Source: Solirubrobacter ginsenosidimutans
Lineage (GTDB): Bacteria > Actinomycetota > Thermoleophilia > Solirubrobacterales > Solirubrobacteraceae
Direction of reading: 5' to 3'
Assembly (NCBI RefSeq): GCF_027587205.1
Contig: NZ_JAPDOD010000041.1
Span: forward strand, 14,341-78,340
DNA length: 64,000 nucleotides
Below, one piece after another: positions 15,069 to 22,477 of the stretch. The notes under the pieces were generated by a model that did no database searches, was not told the origin of the DNA, and was given only the letters and a program-made list of their open reading frames with translations. Within the stretch, counting starts at the first letter, position 1. Every line of letters starts with the position of its first letter. The position numbers and the translations under genes were made by a program.

Positions 15069-17271
15069 GCTCCCACACCGTGGTGCCGGCGCGCGAGTAG
15101 ACCTTGCGGCCGAGTTGGTCCCACTTGGCGACGCCCGCGTCGCCATAGGTGGTCTGCTCGATCGGGCCGAAGACGACGTACTTGATCCCGTAGCGGTCGA
15201 TCAGCGGCTGCGCGACCTGGGCGTCCGGGGTGGTGTAGAGCGTCTGGACGTCGGTCGAGCGCGTGCCCGGGTCGTGCTGCCACTGGACCTCGTGGCCGGC
15301 CCAGCCGATCACGGTCGAGAGGCCGGTGAAGGTCGAGATGCGGCCGTGGCCGAAGGCGGAGTAGTCGTCTCCGAAGGCCTCCAACACGACTGAGTCGCCC
15401 GGCGCGTTGTCGCGCAGCCAGTCGATCGCGCCCGGGTCGCCCGGGGACTTCGCCGCAAGCCACTTCAGGCCGTCCAGCGACGGTGCGTTCGCGAACCCGC
15501 CGGTGCGCGCGTAGGAGCCCGCGTAGGGGAAGACGAGCCCGAGGATGATCAGCACCGCCGCGACCGCCACCCAGAGCGTCCACGCCCACCGCGGCAGCCA
15601 CGCGCCCGCCCACGGCAGCGCACAGCCCGCGGCCAGCCCGAGCAGCAGGAACGCCTGGTAGCCGGCCTTGAAGACCGTGTTCATGCGGAACAGCGCCGAC
15701 CCGTCGAACGCGTCCTTGAGATAGAGGATCTCCGGGATCAGCAGCAGCGCCGCGCCGCCGGCGATGAGGATCCAGAGGAAGCGCTCCGGCGCGGTCAGAT
15801 CGCGCTGCAGGACGGCGCCGATCCCGATCGCCATCGCGATCCCGGCGACCATCGCGCCCGCCAGGTCGTCGGTCGCGAGCACGGAACCGACGACGAGGCT
15901 CGCCACCGCGCCGAACCCGAGCCAGCGCCAGCGGTTCGGCGAGCCGAAGATGCGCGCCGCGAACGCGGGCACCAGCGGCCAGGCGAGAATCGCGTAGATC
16001 AACGCCATGTCGCCGAGCCACTTGCCGAACGGCCGGCGCACGTGGACGAAGCCGATCCCCTTCGCCTCGGGGTCGAAGTTCAACAGGAACGGCAGGATCA
16101 GGACGAAGCTGGCGACGATCACCAGCCCCAGCCACACGATGGGATAGCCCTTGCGGTGCTTCCCGTCCGAACGGACCCACGTGATCACCGATGCAGCGAG
16201 AATCCCCGCCGCGACGGGGTACGACCAGGAGTTGATCGCGTACAGCGCGCCGATCGCGAGCCCGATCGCCAGCGCCTCGAGCACGGCTCGCCACACGACG
16301 TCCCCACGCGGGCCGCGAAGGGCGACCTGGAGCGCGAACGCCAGCGCAAGCACCGTGAACGGCAGCGCCAGCACGTGGGCGTGCAGATCGCCGAGGATGA
16401 ACGAGAACGACGGGAACTCGTTGATCGTGTCCGGGATCACCCGCGACGGGTCGAACCAGGCGTAGTCCTTCGGCGGGTCGACGGCCTTGATCCACGTCCT
16501 GACGCCCGCGAGGTTGCCGAGGATCGTCACCAGCGCCGCGGCCACGAGGCCGGCGGCGACGGGGCCGCCGCGCGGCGCGCGGGCGCCGAGCGCTTCCCGT
16601 CCCGCCGCCCACAGCGTCCCGCTGAACGCGTAGACCGCGGTCGCCGTGAGCCCCATCAGCAGGCCCCACGAGAGCAGGTAGCCCGTGTCGGGCGCCAGGC
16701 CGAGCACCTTGATCGGCCACGCCAGCACGACGTGCCCGAAGTAGTAGTAGTTCAGCGTCTCGCCGCTCATCCAGGGGTCGTGCGGCGGGAAGTGGCTCGA
16801 CTGGTTGATGGCGTTGATGAACCCCATGTCCATCGGCTTCTCGGTGTTCCAGACGTCGGGCGCGAACGACGCCAGCAGGACGCCCAGGGCGTAGACGACC
16901 GCGAAGACCGCCTCGCCGCCCCAGAAGAGCCGCCGCCGGACCGGGTCCTCCAGCGGCAGGGCGAGCCGCAGCAGCCGCCGGGACTTGCGTCCCTCGCCCT
17001 CCAGTCGCGTGCCGAGCGAGTGCAGCCGCAGCGCCACCAGCACGCTGACCACGGCCAACAGCACGAGGACGCCGACGATCAGCGGCACGCCGTAGCTGAC
17101 GACGTGCAAGGACGCCGCCATCCAGATCAACCACGTGACGAGCAGCAGCCCGAGCACCTTCGAGAAGCCGAGACCGGCACCGGGAAGCCGCCCGAGCACG
17201 AGCGCAGCGAGCGGCGCGGCCAACAGGCCCACCACTTCGATCAGAAGGAAGAGCCCGAGCGCAGCGAGCAT
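15052..17271 (-). CDS. YYY/DUF2298 family membrane protein (Chlor_Arch_YYY)
   Basis: A 739-aa polytopic membrane protein with about 17 hydrophobic segments. The family-defining stretch is present: MDMGFINAINQSSHFPPHDP (about residues 151-170) followed by WMSGETLNYYYFGH, whose consecutive tyrosines name the YYY family (DUF2298). A C-terminal soluble domain (about 610-739) has ALDW-type and VVFGPIEQ segments. These proteins are predicted membrane glycosyltransferases. Start ATG 17271 follows a TACCCT hexamer by 11 nt; in-frame ATG 17334 would lie inside the divergent gene. Confidence 0.85.
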   Translation of the reverse strand: MLAALGLFLLIEVVGLLAAPLAALVLGRLPGAGLGFSKVLGLLLVTWLIWMAASLHVVSYGVPLIVGVLVLLAVVSVLVALRLHSLGTRLEGEGRKSRRLLRLALPLEDPVRRRLFWGGEAVFAVVYALGVLLASFAPDVWNTEKPMDMGFINAINQSSHFPPHDPWMSGETLNYYYFGHVVLAWPIKVLGLAPDTGYLLSWGLLMGLTATAVYAFSGTLWAAGREALGARAPRGGPVAAGLVAAALVTILGNLAGVRTWIKAVDPPKDYAWFDPSRVIPDTINEFPSFSFILGDLHAHVLALPFTVLALAFALQVALRGPRGDVVWRAVLEALAIGLAIGALYAINSWSYPVAAGILAASVITWVRSDGKHRKGYPIVWLGLVIVASFVLILPFLLNFDPEAKGIGFVHVRRPFGKWLGDMALIYAILAWPLVPAFAARIFGSPNRWRWLGFGAVASLVVGSVLATDDLAGAMVAGIAMAIGIGAVLQRDLTAPERFLWILIAGGAALLLIPEILYLKDAFDGSALFRMNTVFKAGYQAFLLLGLAAGCALPWAGAWLPRWAWTLWVAVAAVLIILGLVFPYAGSYARTGGFANAPSLDGLKWLAAKSPGDPGAIDWLRDNAPGDSVVLEAFGDDYSAFGHGRISTFTGLSTVIGWAGHEVQWQHDPGTRSTDVQTLYTTPDAQVAQPLIDRYGIKYVVFGPIEQTTYGDAGVAKWDQLGRKVYSRAGTTVWELRGPS

Positions 17272-17282
17272 CGCGGCCGAGG

Positions 17283-17292
17283 AGGGTACCTT
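17283..17292. promoter_or_regulatory. Overlapping back-to-back -10 elements (YYY gene / enolase-like gene)
   Basis: In a 29-bp divergent gap the plus strand reads AGGGTACCTT. TACCTT (17287-17292) lies 8 nt before ATG 17301; the reverse complement of AGGGTA (17283-17288), TACCCT, lies 11 nt before ATG 17271. The two hexamers share the central TA. Confidence 0.5.
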
Positions 17293-17300
17293 GGTCGGCC

Positions 17301-18362
17301 ATGTCGCTCTACGACCTCGTCTCCTCGCTCTCACTTAGGATCGACGGATACACGCTCGAAGGCCTCGCCCGGACGGTCTCCTCCGGCTTCGAACGCAAGT
17401 CCACGATCATCGTCCTGACGGGCGGCGGTGAGGAGGGTCGCGGCGAGGACGTGACCTACGAGGCGGGCGCCCACGACGCCCAGCAGGCGGCCGGCCCGGT
17501 GCTCGACCTGACGGGCGAGTACACGTTCGACAGCTTCTCGGAGCATCTGGCGACGCTCGACCTGTTCCCGGGCTACACGCCGGAGCAGGCGGTCTACCGC
17601 AACTACCGGCGCTGGGCCTTCGAGTCCGCCGCGCTGGACCTCGCGCTGCGCCAGGCGAACACGTCGCTGCCCGAGGCGATCGGCCGCCGCGCCGAGCCGA
17701 TCACGTTCGTCGTCTCCTCGCGCATGGGCACGCCGCCGACGATCGACCCCGTCACCCGTCGCCTCGCCGTCTACCCCCGGTTGCGCTTCAAGCTCGACGC
17801 CACGCCGGACTGGCCGCAGGAGCTGATCGAGCAGCTGCAGGCGACGGGCGCGGTGGACTCGATCGACTTCAAGGGCGCCTACAAGGGCACGCCGGTCGAC
17901 GTCACGACCGACCCCGCCTTCTACAAGCACATCGCCGAATCGTTCCCGGACGCCTGGCTCGAGGATCCCGACCTCGACACCGAGGACGCGCGCAACGCGC
18001 TCGCGTCCCACCAGGACCGGATCACCTGGGACGCGCCGATCCACTCGGTCCAGGACATCCTCGACGCACCGGTGATCCCGCGCACGGTCAACCTGAAGCC
18101 GTCGCGCTTCGGTTCCGTGAAGGCGCTGTTCGAGGGGTATGAGTTCTGCGAGCAGCGCGGGATGGGCGCCTACGGCGGCGGCCAGTACGAGCTCGGCGTC
18201 GGCCGCGGGCACATCCAGTTGCTGGCCGCGCTGTTTCACCCGAACGCGCCCAACGACATCGCTCCCGGCGGCTACGACGACCTCGATCCCGAGCCCGCTT
18301 TGCCTGAGAGCCCCCTGAACGTGGACCCGGCGCCGCTGGGTTTCCGGCGCAACGTAAACTGA
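17301..18362 (+). CDS. Enolase-superfamily enzyme (muconate-lactonizing-enzyme-like)
   Basis: A 353-aa protein with an enolase-superfamily barrel. In order: catalytic Lys in RLRFKLDATPDW (about residues 173-184), metal ligand Asp in VDSIDFKGAYKG, metal ligand Glu in WLEDPDLD, third acid in ITWDAPIHS, and the second catalytic Lys in VNLKPSRFG. This K...D-E-D...K set is that of the MLE/OSBS/dipeptide-epimerase subgroup, so proton abstraction next to a carboxylate is expected; the substrate is unknown. The N-terminal capping domain occupies residues ~1-120. ATG 17301 is predicted leaderless (8 nt from TACCTT). Confidence 0.85.
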   Translation: MSLYDLVSSLSLRIDGYTLEGLARTVSSGFERKSTIIVLTGGGEEGRGEDVTYEAGAHDAQQAAGPVLDLTGEYTFDSFSEHLATLDLFPGYTPEQAVYRNYRRWAFESAALDLALRQANTSLPEAIGRRAEPITFVVSSRMGTPPTIDPVTRRLAVYPRLRFKLDATPDWPQELIEQLQATGAVDSIDFKGAYKGTPVDVTTDPAFYKHIAESFPDAWLEDPDLDTEDARNALASHQDRITWDAPIHSVQDILDAPVIPRTVNLKPSRFGSVKALFEGYEFCEQRGMGAYGGGQYELGVGRGHIQLLAALFHPNAPNDIAPGGYDDLDPEPALPESPLNVDPAPLGFRRNVN

Positions 18363-18371
18363 GAAGTCGCC

Positions 18372-19004
18372 ATGCCGCCCAAGCCACGTCAAGTCCGCAT
18401 GGAGTCCAAGTCGGCTCTGAATGCGATGCAGCAGCTCGAAACCCGCTCCGACGAAGAGCTGGAGAAGGAGACCCGGTTCAAGGCCGCCGCGCAGGCCATC
18501 CTGGGCACGCGCGCGGCGGAGCGCATGGATGCGGCGAAGTCCCGCGAGCATTTCCGCGCCGCGATCGCCGCGTCACGCCCGCAGGAGCGGTTGCAACTGC
18601 GCCGGATGGCCGAGGCCTCGCTGGCCCTGGCCGAGCGCCGCGCCGGTGATCTGAAGATCGCGACCGAGAAGCTCGGCGGCACGCCGCCGACGAACCGCCA
18701 GCTGCTGATGCTGCGGATCATGGGCGTGATCGCCCCGCCGCCCAGCGCCGGCCTCCCGCGCCGGATCGGCGGTGTCCTGCTCGTGATCCTCGCGATCGTG
18801 CTCGTGATCGCCCTCGGCACGGGCATCGTCTGGGTCATCTCGCAGCCGTTCGGCGGCGGACTGGGCAACACCGTGTGGTTCTACGGCCTCCTGCTGGTGG
18901 TGGTCGTGCTCGGCGTGCTCGCCGTGGTCGGCAGGCGCCGGCAGCGAGCCGCACGGGCCAAGGCCGCGGAGCAACGCGCGGCTGCTTACGGCGGCAAACG
19001 CTAA
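18372..19004 (+). CDS. Hypothetical protein with two C-terminal membrane segments
   Basis: A 210-aa protein: a charged, Ala/Glu-rich cytoplasmic N-terminal part (residues 1-130) containing MQQLETRSDEELEKET, then two hydrophobic segments (about 135-157 and 167-186), and an Arg/Ala-rich tail ending AAYGGKR. The function is not recognisable. It starts at ATG 18372, 9 nt after the enolase-like gene and just after a GAGAAG site. It precedes the sigma-factor gene by 19 nt and may be co-transcribed with it, making it a candidate membrane partner, though it has no anti-sigma signature. Confidence 0.75.
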   Translation: MPPKPRQVRMESKSALNAMQQLETRSDEELEKETRFKAAAQAILGTRAAERMDAAKSREHFRAAIAASRPQERLQLRRMAEASLALAERRAGDLKIATEKLGGTPPTNRQLLMLRIMGVIAPPPSAGLPRRIGGVLLVILAIVLVIALGTGIVWVISQPFGGGLGNTVWFYGLLLVVVVLGVLAVVGRRRQRAARAKAAEQRAAAYGGKR

Positions 19005-19023
19005 AGACGGCTCACGTTTTCCG

Positions 19024-19497
19024 GTGGCGGCGCGTTCTAACGACGTGCTGCCACCGTTCTGGACGCTTGTACAGACCCACGGCGACGAGCTGCTGGTCCA
19101 CGCGCGCCGCATGGCGGGCGACGGCGCCGCCGAGGACGTCCTGCAGGACGCGCTGCTGCGCGCGCTGCGGGCCTATCCGAAGCTGCGCCACGCCGACCAC
19201 CTGCGCGCCTGGCTCTACCGCGTGACCACCTCGGCGGCGATGGATCACCACCGCGCCCGCAAGCGCGAAGTGGTGACCGACGAACCGCCAGTCCAAGCCA
19301 CTCTCGACGCGTACGACGACGGCGCCTTCGAGAGCCTGATCGAACCGCTGAACGAGACCGCCCGCACGGCCCTGCGCCTGCGCTTCGTCGACGACCTCGA
19401 CTACGAGGGCATCGCGACGGAGCTCGGCTGCTCCACGCTCGCCGCGCGCCAGCGCGTCTCGACCGCCGTCCGCACCCTCCGGGAGAGCATCGCATGA
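19024..19497 (+). CDS. ECF-type RNA polymerase sigma factor
   Basis: A 157-aa group 4 sigma factor. Region 2 spans about residues 20-80 with AAEDVLQDALLRALRAYPKL and LRAWLYRVTTSAAMDHHR (core binding and -10 melting). Region 4 spans about 100-155 with LRLRFVDDLDYEGIATELGC then STLAARQRVSTAVRTLRE (HTH binding the -35). Start GTG 19024 is chosen; GTG 19045 is an alternative. Its TGA overlaps the ATG of the DNA alkyltransferase gene, so the two are translationally coupled. No anti-sigma gene is adjacent, so regulation of its activity is open. Confidence 0.9.
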   Translation: MAARSNDVLPPFWTLVQTHGDELLVHARRMAGDGAAEDVLQDALLRALRAYPKLRHADHLRAWLYRVTTSAAMDHHRARKREVVTDEPPVQATLDAYDDGAFESLIEPLNETARTALRLRFVDDLDYEGIATELGCSTLAARQRVSTAVRTLRESIA

Positions 19498-20066
19498 CCC
19501 CACTGCCCGAGTCACTGCTGGAGTCCGTCGCCGCCGCCGCGGTGCGCGAAGGACTCGCCGACGCCATCTTCACCCGCCTGAGCACGCCGCTCGGCAAGCT
19601 GCTGGTCGTCCAGGGGCCCGAGGGCCTCGCCCGCATCGCCTTCCCGGAGGAGGCCGAGGATCACGTGCTCGCGGAGATCGCGAGCGTCTTCGGCCCCAAC
19701 GTCATCGGCTCCGACCGTGAGCTGACCGGCGAGCGCGACGCGCTCAGCGAATATCTCGAGGGCGACGCGACCACGCTCGAACTGCCCGTCGACCTGCGGC
19801 TGGCGCGCGCGCCGTTCCGCCGCGCCGTGCTCGAGCGCCTGCGCCAGGTGCCGCGTGGGGAGACCGTCAGCTACGGCGAGCTCGCCGCGCGCGCCGGCAA
19901 CCCGAAGGCCTCGCGTGCCGTAGGGACGGCCTGTGCGCGCAATCCCGTCCCGATCGTCGTCCCCTGCCACCGCGTCCTGCCCAGCACGGGCAGGCTCGGC
20001 AACTACGCGGGCGGGCCGGAGCGCAAGCGCACCCTGCTCGCGCTCGAGGGAATTACTTCTCGCTGA
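19494..20066 (+). CDS. ogt: Methylated-DNA--protein-cysteine methyltransferase
   Basis: A 190-aa O6-alkylguanine-DNA alkyltransferase. The acceptor Cys lies in VPIVVPCHRVLPSTG (Cys at about residue 158), the DNA-binding HTH in PRGETVSYGELAARAG and the Asn-hinge in ARNPVPI are present. It removes O6-methylguanine lesions in a suicide reaction. An extra ~22-residue leader (LPESLLESVAAAAVREG) precedes the core. It is coupled by ATGA overlap to the ECF sigma factor, suggesting the sigma factor governs an alkylation response. The 3' end overlaps the convergent cyclophilin gene by 14 bp. Confidence 0.93.
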   Translation: MTPLPESLLESVAAAAVREGLADAIFTRLSTPLGKLLVVQGPEGLARIAFPEEAEDHVLAEIASVFGPNVIGSDRELTGERDALSEYLEGDATTLELPVDLRLARAPFRRAVLERLRQVPRGETVSYGELAARAGNPKASRAVGTACARNPVPIVVPCHRVLPSTGRLGNYAGGPERKRTLLALEGITSR

Positions 20067-20772
20067 CCGTGACCGACTTGATGATCACCTGGGCGGCGGG
20101 CTGACCGGAGTTCGGATCCGCCTGGATCCCACCGATCTTGTCGGCGACGTCCATCCCCTTGGTGACCTTGCCCAACAGCGCGTAGTCGGGCGTGAGCTGG
20201 CCGGCCTGATCGCCGGTGACGATGAAGAACTGCGAGCCCGACGTGCCGGCGGGTTCGGCGCCCGTCTTGGCCATCGCGACGATGCCCTTCGTGTACTTCA
20301 GGTCCGAGGCCGGGGCCTCGACGACCGAGTAGCCCGGGCCGCCGGACCCGTCGCCGGCGGGGTCGCCGCCCTGGATCACGAAGTCCGGGACGACGCGGTG
20401 GAACGTCGTGCCGTCGAAGAACTTCTTGTCCGCCAGGTACTTGAAGGAACCGCCGGTGATCGGCGAGTCCTTCGAGTCCAGCGTGACCTCGATGTCCCCG
20501 CACGTCGTGGAGATCGTCGCGACGTAGGTCTTGGACTTGCTCAGCTTCTCGGTCGGCTTCTTGAGCGGGTCGACCTTCTTGGGCGCCGGCTTCTCGACGT
20601 CCTCACAGCCCTCGGGCAGGAACTCGTTGGCAGCGGCGGCGGTGGGCGTCGCCGTCTCGGTGGCGGCGGCCTCGGGAGTCGAGGTGGCGGTCGCTTCGCC
20701 GTCCTTGGAATCGCCGCAGCCGGCGGCGGCGAGGGCGATGGAGGCGATGAGGACGGCGAGGAGTCGTTGCAC
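20053..20772 (-). CDS. Cyclophilin-type peptidyl-prolyl isomerase lipoprotein
   Basis: A 239-aa secreted lipoprotein: signal segment (V)QRLLAVLIASIALAAAGC with Cys19 as probable lipid anchor, a Thr/Ala-rich linker, then a cyclophilin domain (residues ~80-238). Signature elements are FFDGTTFHRVVPDFVIQGGD and GTSGSQFFIVTGD, including the Phe/His of the active site. It catalyses cis-trans proline isomerisation of exported proteins. GTG 20772 is preferred over TTG 20781 because it lies 8 nt after a TATCCT hexamer and gives a standard signal peptide. Confidence 0.9.
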   Translation of the reverse strand: MQRLLAVLIASIALAAAGCGDSKDGEATATSTPEAAATETATPTAAAANEFLPEGCEDVEKPAPKKVDPLKKPTEKLSKSKTYVATISTTCGDIEVTLDSKDSPITGGSFKYLADKKFFDGTTFHRVVPDFVIQGGDPAGDGSGGPGYSVVEAPASDLKYTKGIVAMAKTGAEPAGTSGSQFFIVTGDQAGQLTPDYALLGKVTKGMDVADKIGGIQADPNSGQPAAQVIIKSVTVSEK

Positions 20773-20780
20773 GGCGGGCA

Positions 20781-20790
20781 AGGATAATGC
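20781..20790. promoter_or_regulatory. Back-to-back -10 elements (cyclophilin / HAD gene)
   Basis: In a 24-bp divergent gap the minus strand has TATCCT (20786-20781) 8 nt before GTG 20772. The plus strand has GATAAT (20783-20788) 8 nt before GTG 20797, or TAATGC sharing the central TA with weaker match. Both starts are thus predicted leaderless. Confidence 0.5.
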
Positions 20791-20796
20791 CGCCGC

Positions 20797-21591
20797 GTGA
20801 CACTTAGCCCTCGAGTTCGTCCGTACGACAACGTCCTCCTCGACCTGGACGGCTGCGTCTGGGTCGGCGACGAAGCCCTCCCTGGCGCGGCGGAAGCCGT
20901 CTCCGCGCTACGCGAAGCGGGCAAATCGATCCTCTTCTTGACCAATGACGTCCGGCACGCACCAGAAGGATTCGTGCGCAAACTCTGGAAGCTCGGGGTC
21001 CAGGCGTCGCTGGACGAGGTGCTGTCGGTCGGGTCCGCCGTGCAGTTCTTCCTGGCCGAGAACTTCTCCGGCACGGCGTACGTCGTCGGCGCCCAGGCGC
21101 TGGTCGACCATGTCGCCGACGCCGGGCTGCGGATCGTCAACAACACGCCGTTCGCCACCCGCGCGGACGTCGTCGTGGTCGCCGGCCACGACGACGTCGT
21201 CTTCGAGGAGCTCAAGGTCGCCACGCAGGCCGTGATGCGCGGCGCCGCCCTGATCGGCGCGACGCGTGACGCGAACTTCCCGATGCCCGACGGCGCCTGG
21301 CCCGGCACCGGCGCGATCCTGGCGGCCATCGAGGTCGCCTCCGGGCGCACGGCCACCTTCGTCATCGGCAAGCCCGAGCCGGGGATGTACGCGGCCGCGC
21401 TGGACCGGCTCGACGGCGGGCGGACGCTCGGGGTGGGTGACCGGCTGGACGTCGACGTCGCCGGCGCGCGCCGCGCTGGGCTCGACTCGGCACTGGTCCT
21501 GACCGGCGCGACGTCGCGCGAGCAGGCCGATGCCGCACAGCCCCGCCCCACCCACGTCGCCGATTCGCTCGGCGACCTCGTACTAGGGTGA
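20797..21591 (+). CDS. HAD-IIA family phosphatase (NagD/phosphoglycolate phosphatase-like)
   Basis: A 264-aa haloacid dehalogenase-superfamily phosphatase of subclass IIA. Motif I is NVLLDLDGCVWVGD (nucleophile Asp at about residue 16), motif II SILFLTND, motif III Lys in VIGKPEPGMY, motif IV GVGDRLDVDVAGARRAG. The C2 cap lies between motifs II and III. Relatives dephosphorylate small phosphates such as p-nitrophenyl phosphate, phosphoglycolate or nucleotides; no substrate can be assigned. It is the first gene of a tight rightward operon leading into dagK, murT and gatD. Confidence 0.9.
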   Translation: MTLSPRVRPYDNVLLDLDGCVWVGDEALPGAAEAVSALREAGKSILFLTNDVRHAPEGFVRKLWKLGVQASLDEVLSVGSAVQFFLAENFSGTAYVVGAQALVDHVADAGLRIVNNTPFATRADVVVVAGHDDVVFEELKVATQAVMRGAALIGATRDANFPMPDGAWPGTGAILAAIEVASGRTATFVIGKPEPGMYAAALDRLDGGRTLGVGDRLDVDVAGARRAGLDSALVLTGATSREQADAAQPRPTHVADSLGDLVLG

Positions 21592-21598
21592 GCGGGCC

Positions 21599-22477
21599 TT
21601 GATCTCCGGCCCGGTCTGCCTGATCGTCAACCCACACGCCGGCGCCGGACGCGCGCTGAAGCTGCTGCCCACCGTGGAGGCGGAGCTGCGCGCGCAGGGC
21701 AGGCAGTTCCGCGTCGAGCGCACGATGAGCATGGACCACGCCCGCGAGCTGGCGCGCGACGCGGCCGCCAGGGACGAGGTCGTGGCGGCGATGGGCGGCG
21801 ACGGCATCACCGGGGCGATCGCGGGCGAATTGCGCGACGGCAAGGGCGTGCTGGCGGTCTTCCCCGGCGGGCGCGGGAACGACTTCGCGCGCAAGCTCCA
21901 GATCCCGTTCGACCCTGCCGAGGCGGCGAAACTCCTGCTCACGGGCGTCGAGCGGCCGATCGACCTGGCCGAGGTGGGCGGGACGACCTATCTCGGCATC
22001 CTCAGCGCCGGCTTCGACTCCGAAGTGAGCCGCATCGCCCTCGAGACGCGCCTGAAGCTCGGCACGTTCGTCTACACCTACGGGGTGCTCCGCGCGATCC
22101 TGAGTTGGAAGGAAGCCGCCTGGGACGTCGTCATCGACGGCGAGCCGCACGCCTTCCCGGGGTACTCGGTGGCGGTGTGCAACAGCGGCGTGTTCGGCGG
22201 CGGGATGTTCCTCGCGCCCGATGCCTCGCTGGACGACGGCCTGCTCGACATCGTCCTGATCGCCCGCCAGTCCAAGCGCGCCTACCTGCGCGGCCTGCCG
22301 CGGGTGTTCAAGGGCACGCACTTCCAGGACCCCGCCGTCAGCCTCATCCGGGCCCGCGAGGTCACGTTCAGCGCCGATCGCCCGTTCACCGCCTACGCGG
22401 ACGGCGACCCGATCGCCGAGCTGCCGGCGACGATCCGCGCGCTCCCGAAGGCGCTGCGGGTGGTGGCGCCGCGATGA
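21599..22477 (+). CDS. Diacylglycerol kinase-family lipid kinase
   Basis: A 292-aa DAGK catalytic-domain protein (DgkB/YegS type). It opens with the nucleotide-binding LIVNPHAGAGRA (about residues 8-19), followed by AMGGDGITGAIAGEL (the GGDGT-like motif) and VFPGGRGNDFARKL. It phosphorylates diacylglycerol or a related lipid at the membrane, recycling lipid from envelope synthesis. Start is TTG 21599, 7 nt after the HAD gene. The stop overlaps the murT start (ATGATG), so it is coupled to the lipid II amidation genes. Confidence 0.9.
   Translation: MISGPVCLIVNPHAGAGRALKLLPTVEAELRAQGRQFRVERTMSMDHARELARDAAARDEVVAAMGGDGITGAIAGELRDGKGVLAVFPGGRGNDFARKLQIPFDPAEAAKLLLTGVERPIDLAEVGGTTYLGILSAGFDSEVSRIALETRLKLGTFVYTYGVLRAILSWKEAAWDVVIDGEPHAFPGYSVAVCNSGVFGGGMFLAPDASLDDGLLDIVLIARQSKRAYLRGLPRVFKGTHFQDPAVSLIRAREVTFSADRPFTAYADGDPIAELPATIRALPKALRVVAPR

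Noticed and set aside
12363..15146. Very long open frames opposite or offset to real genes (for example minus-strand 12363-15146 and plus-strand 13139-15100)
   Set aside because: High GC removes stop codons from all frames; these translations are Arg/Asp/Pro-rich without domain signatures and lie over well-supported genes.
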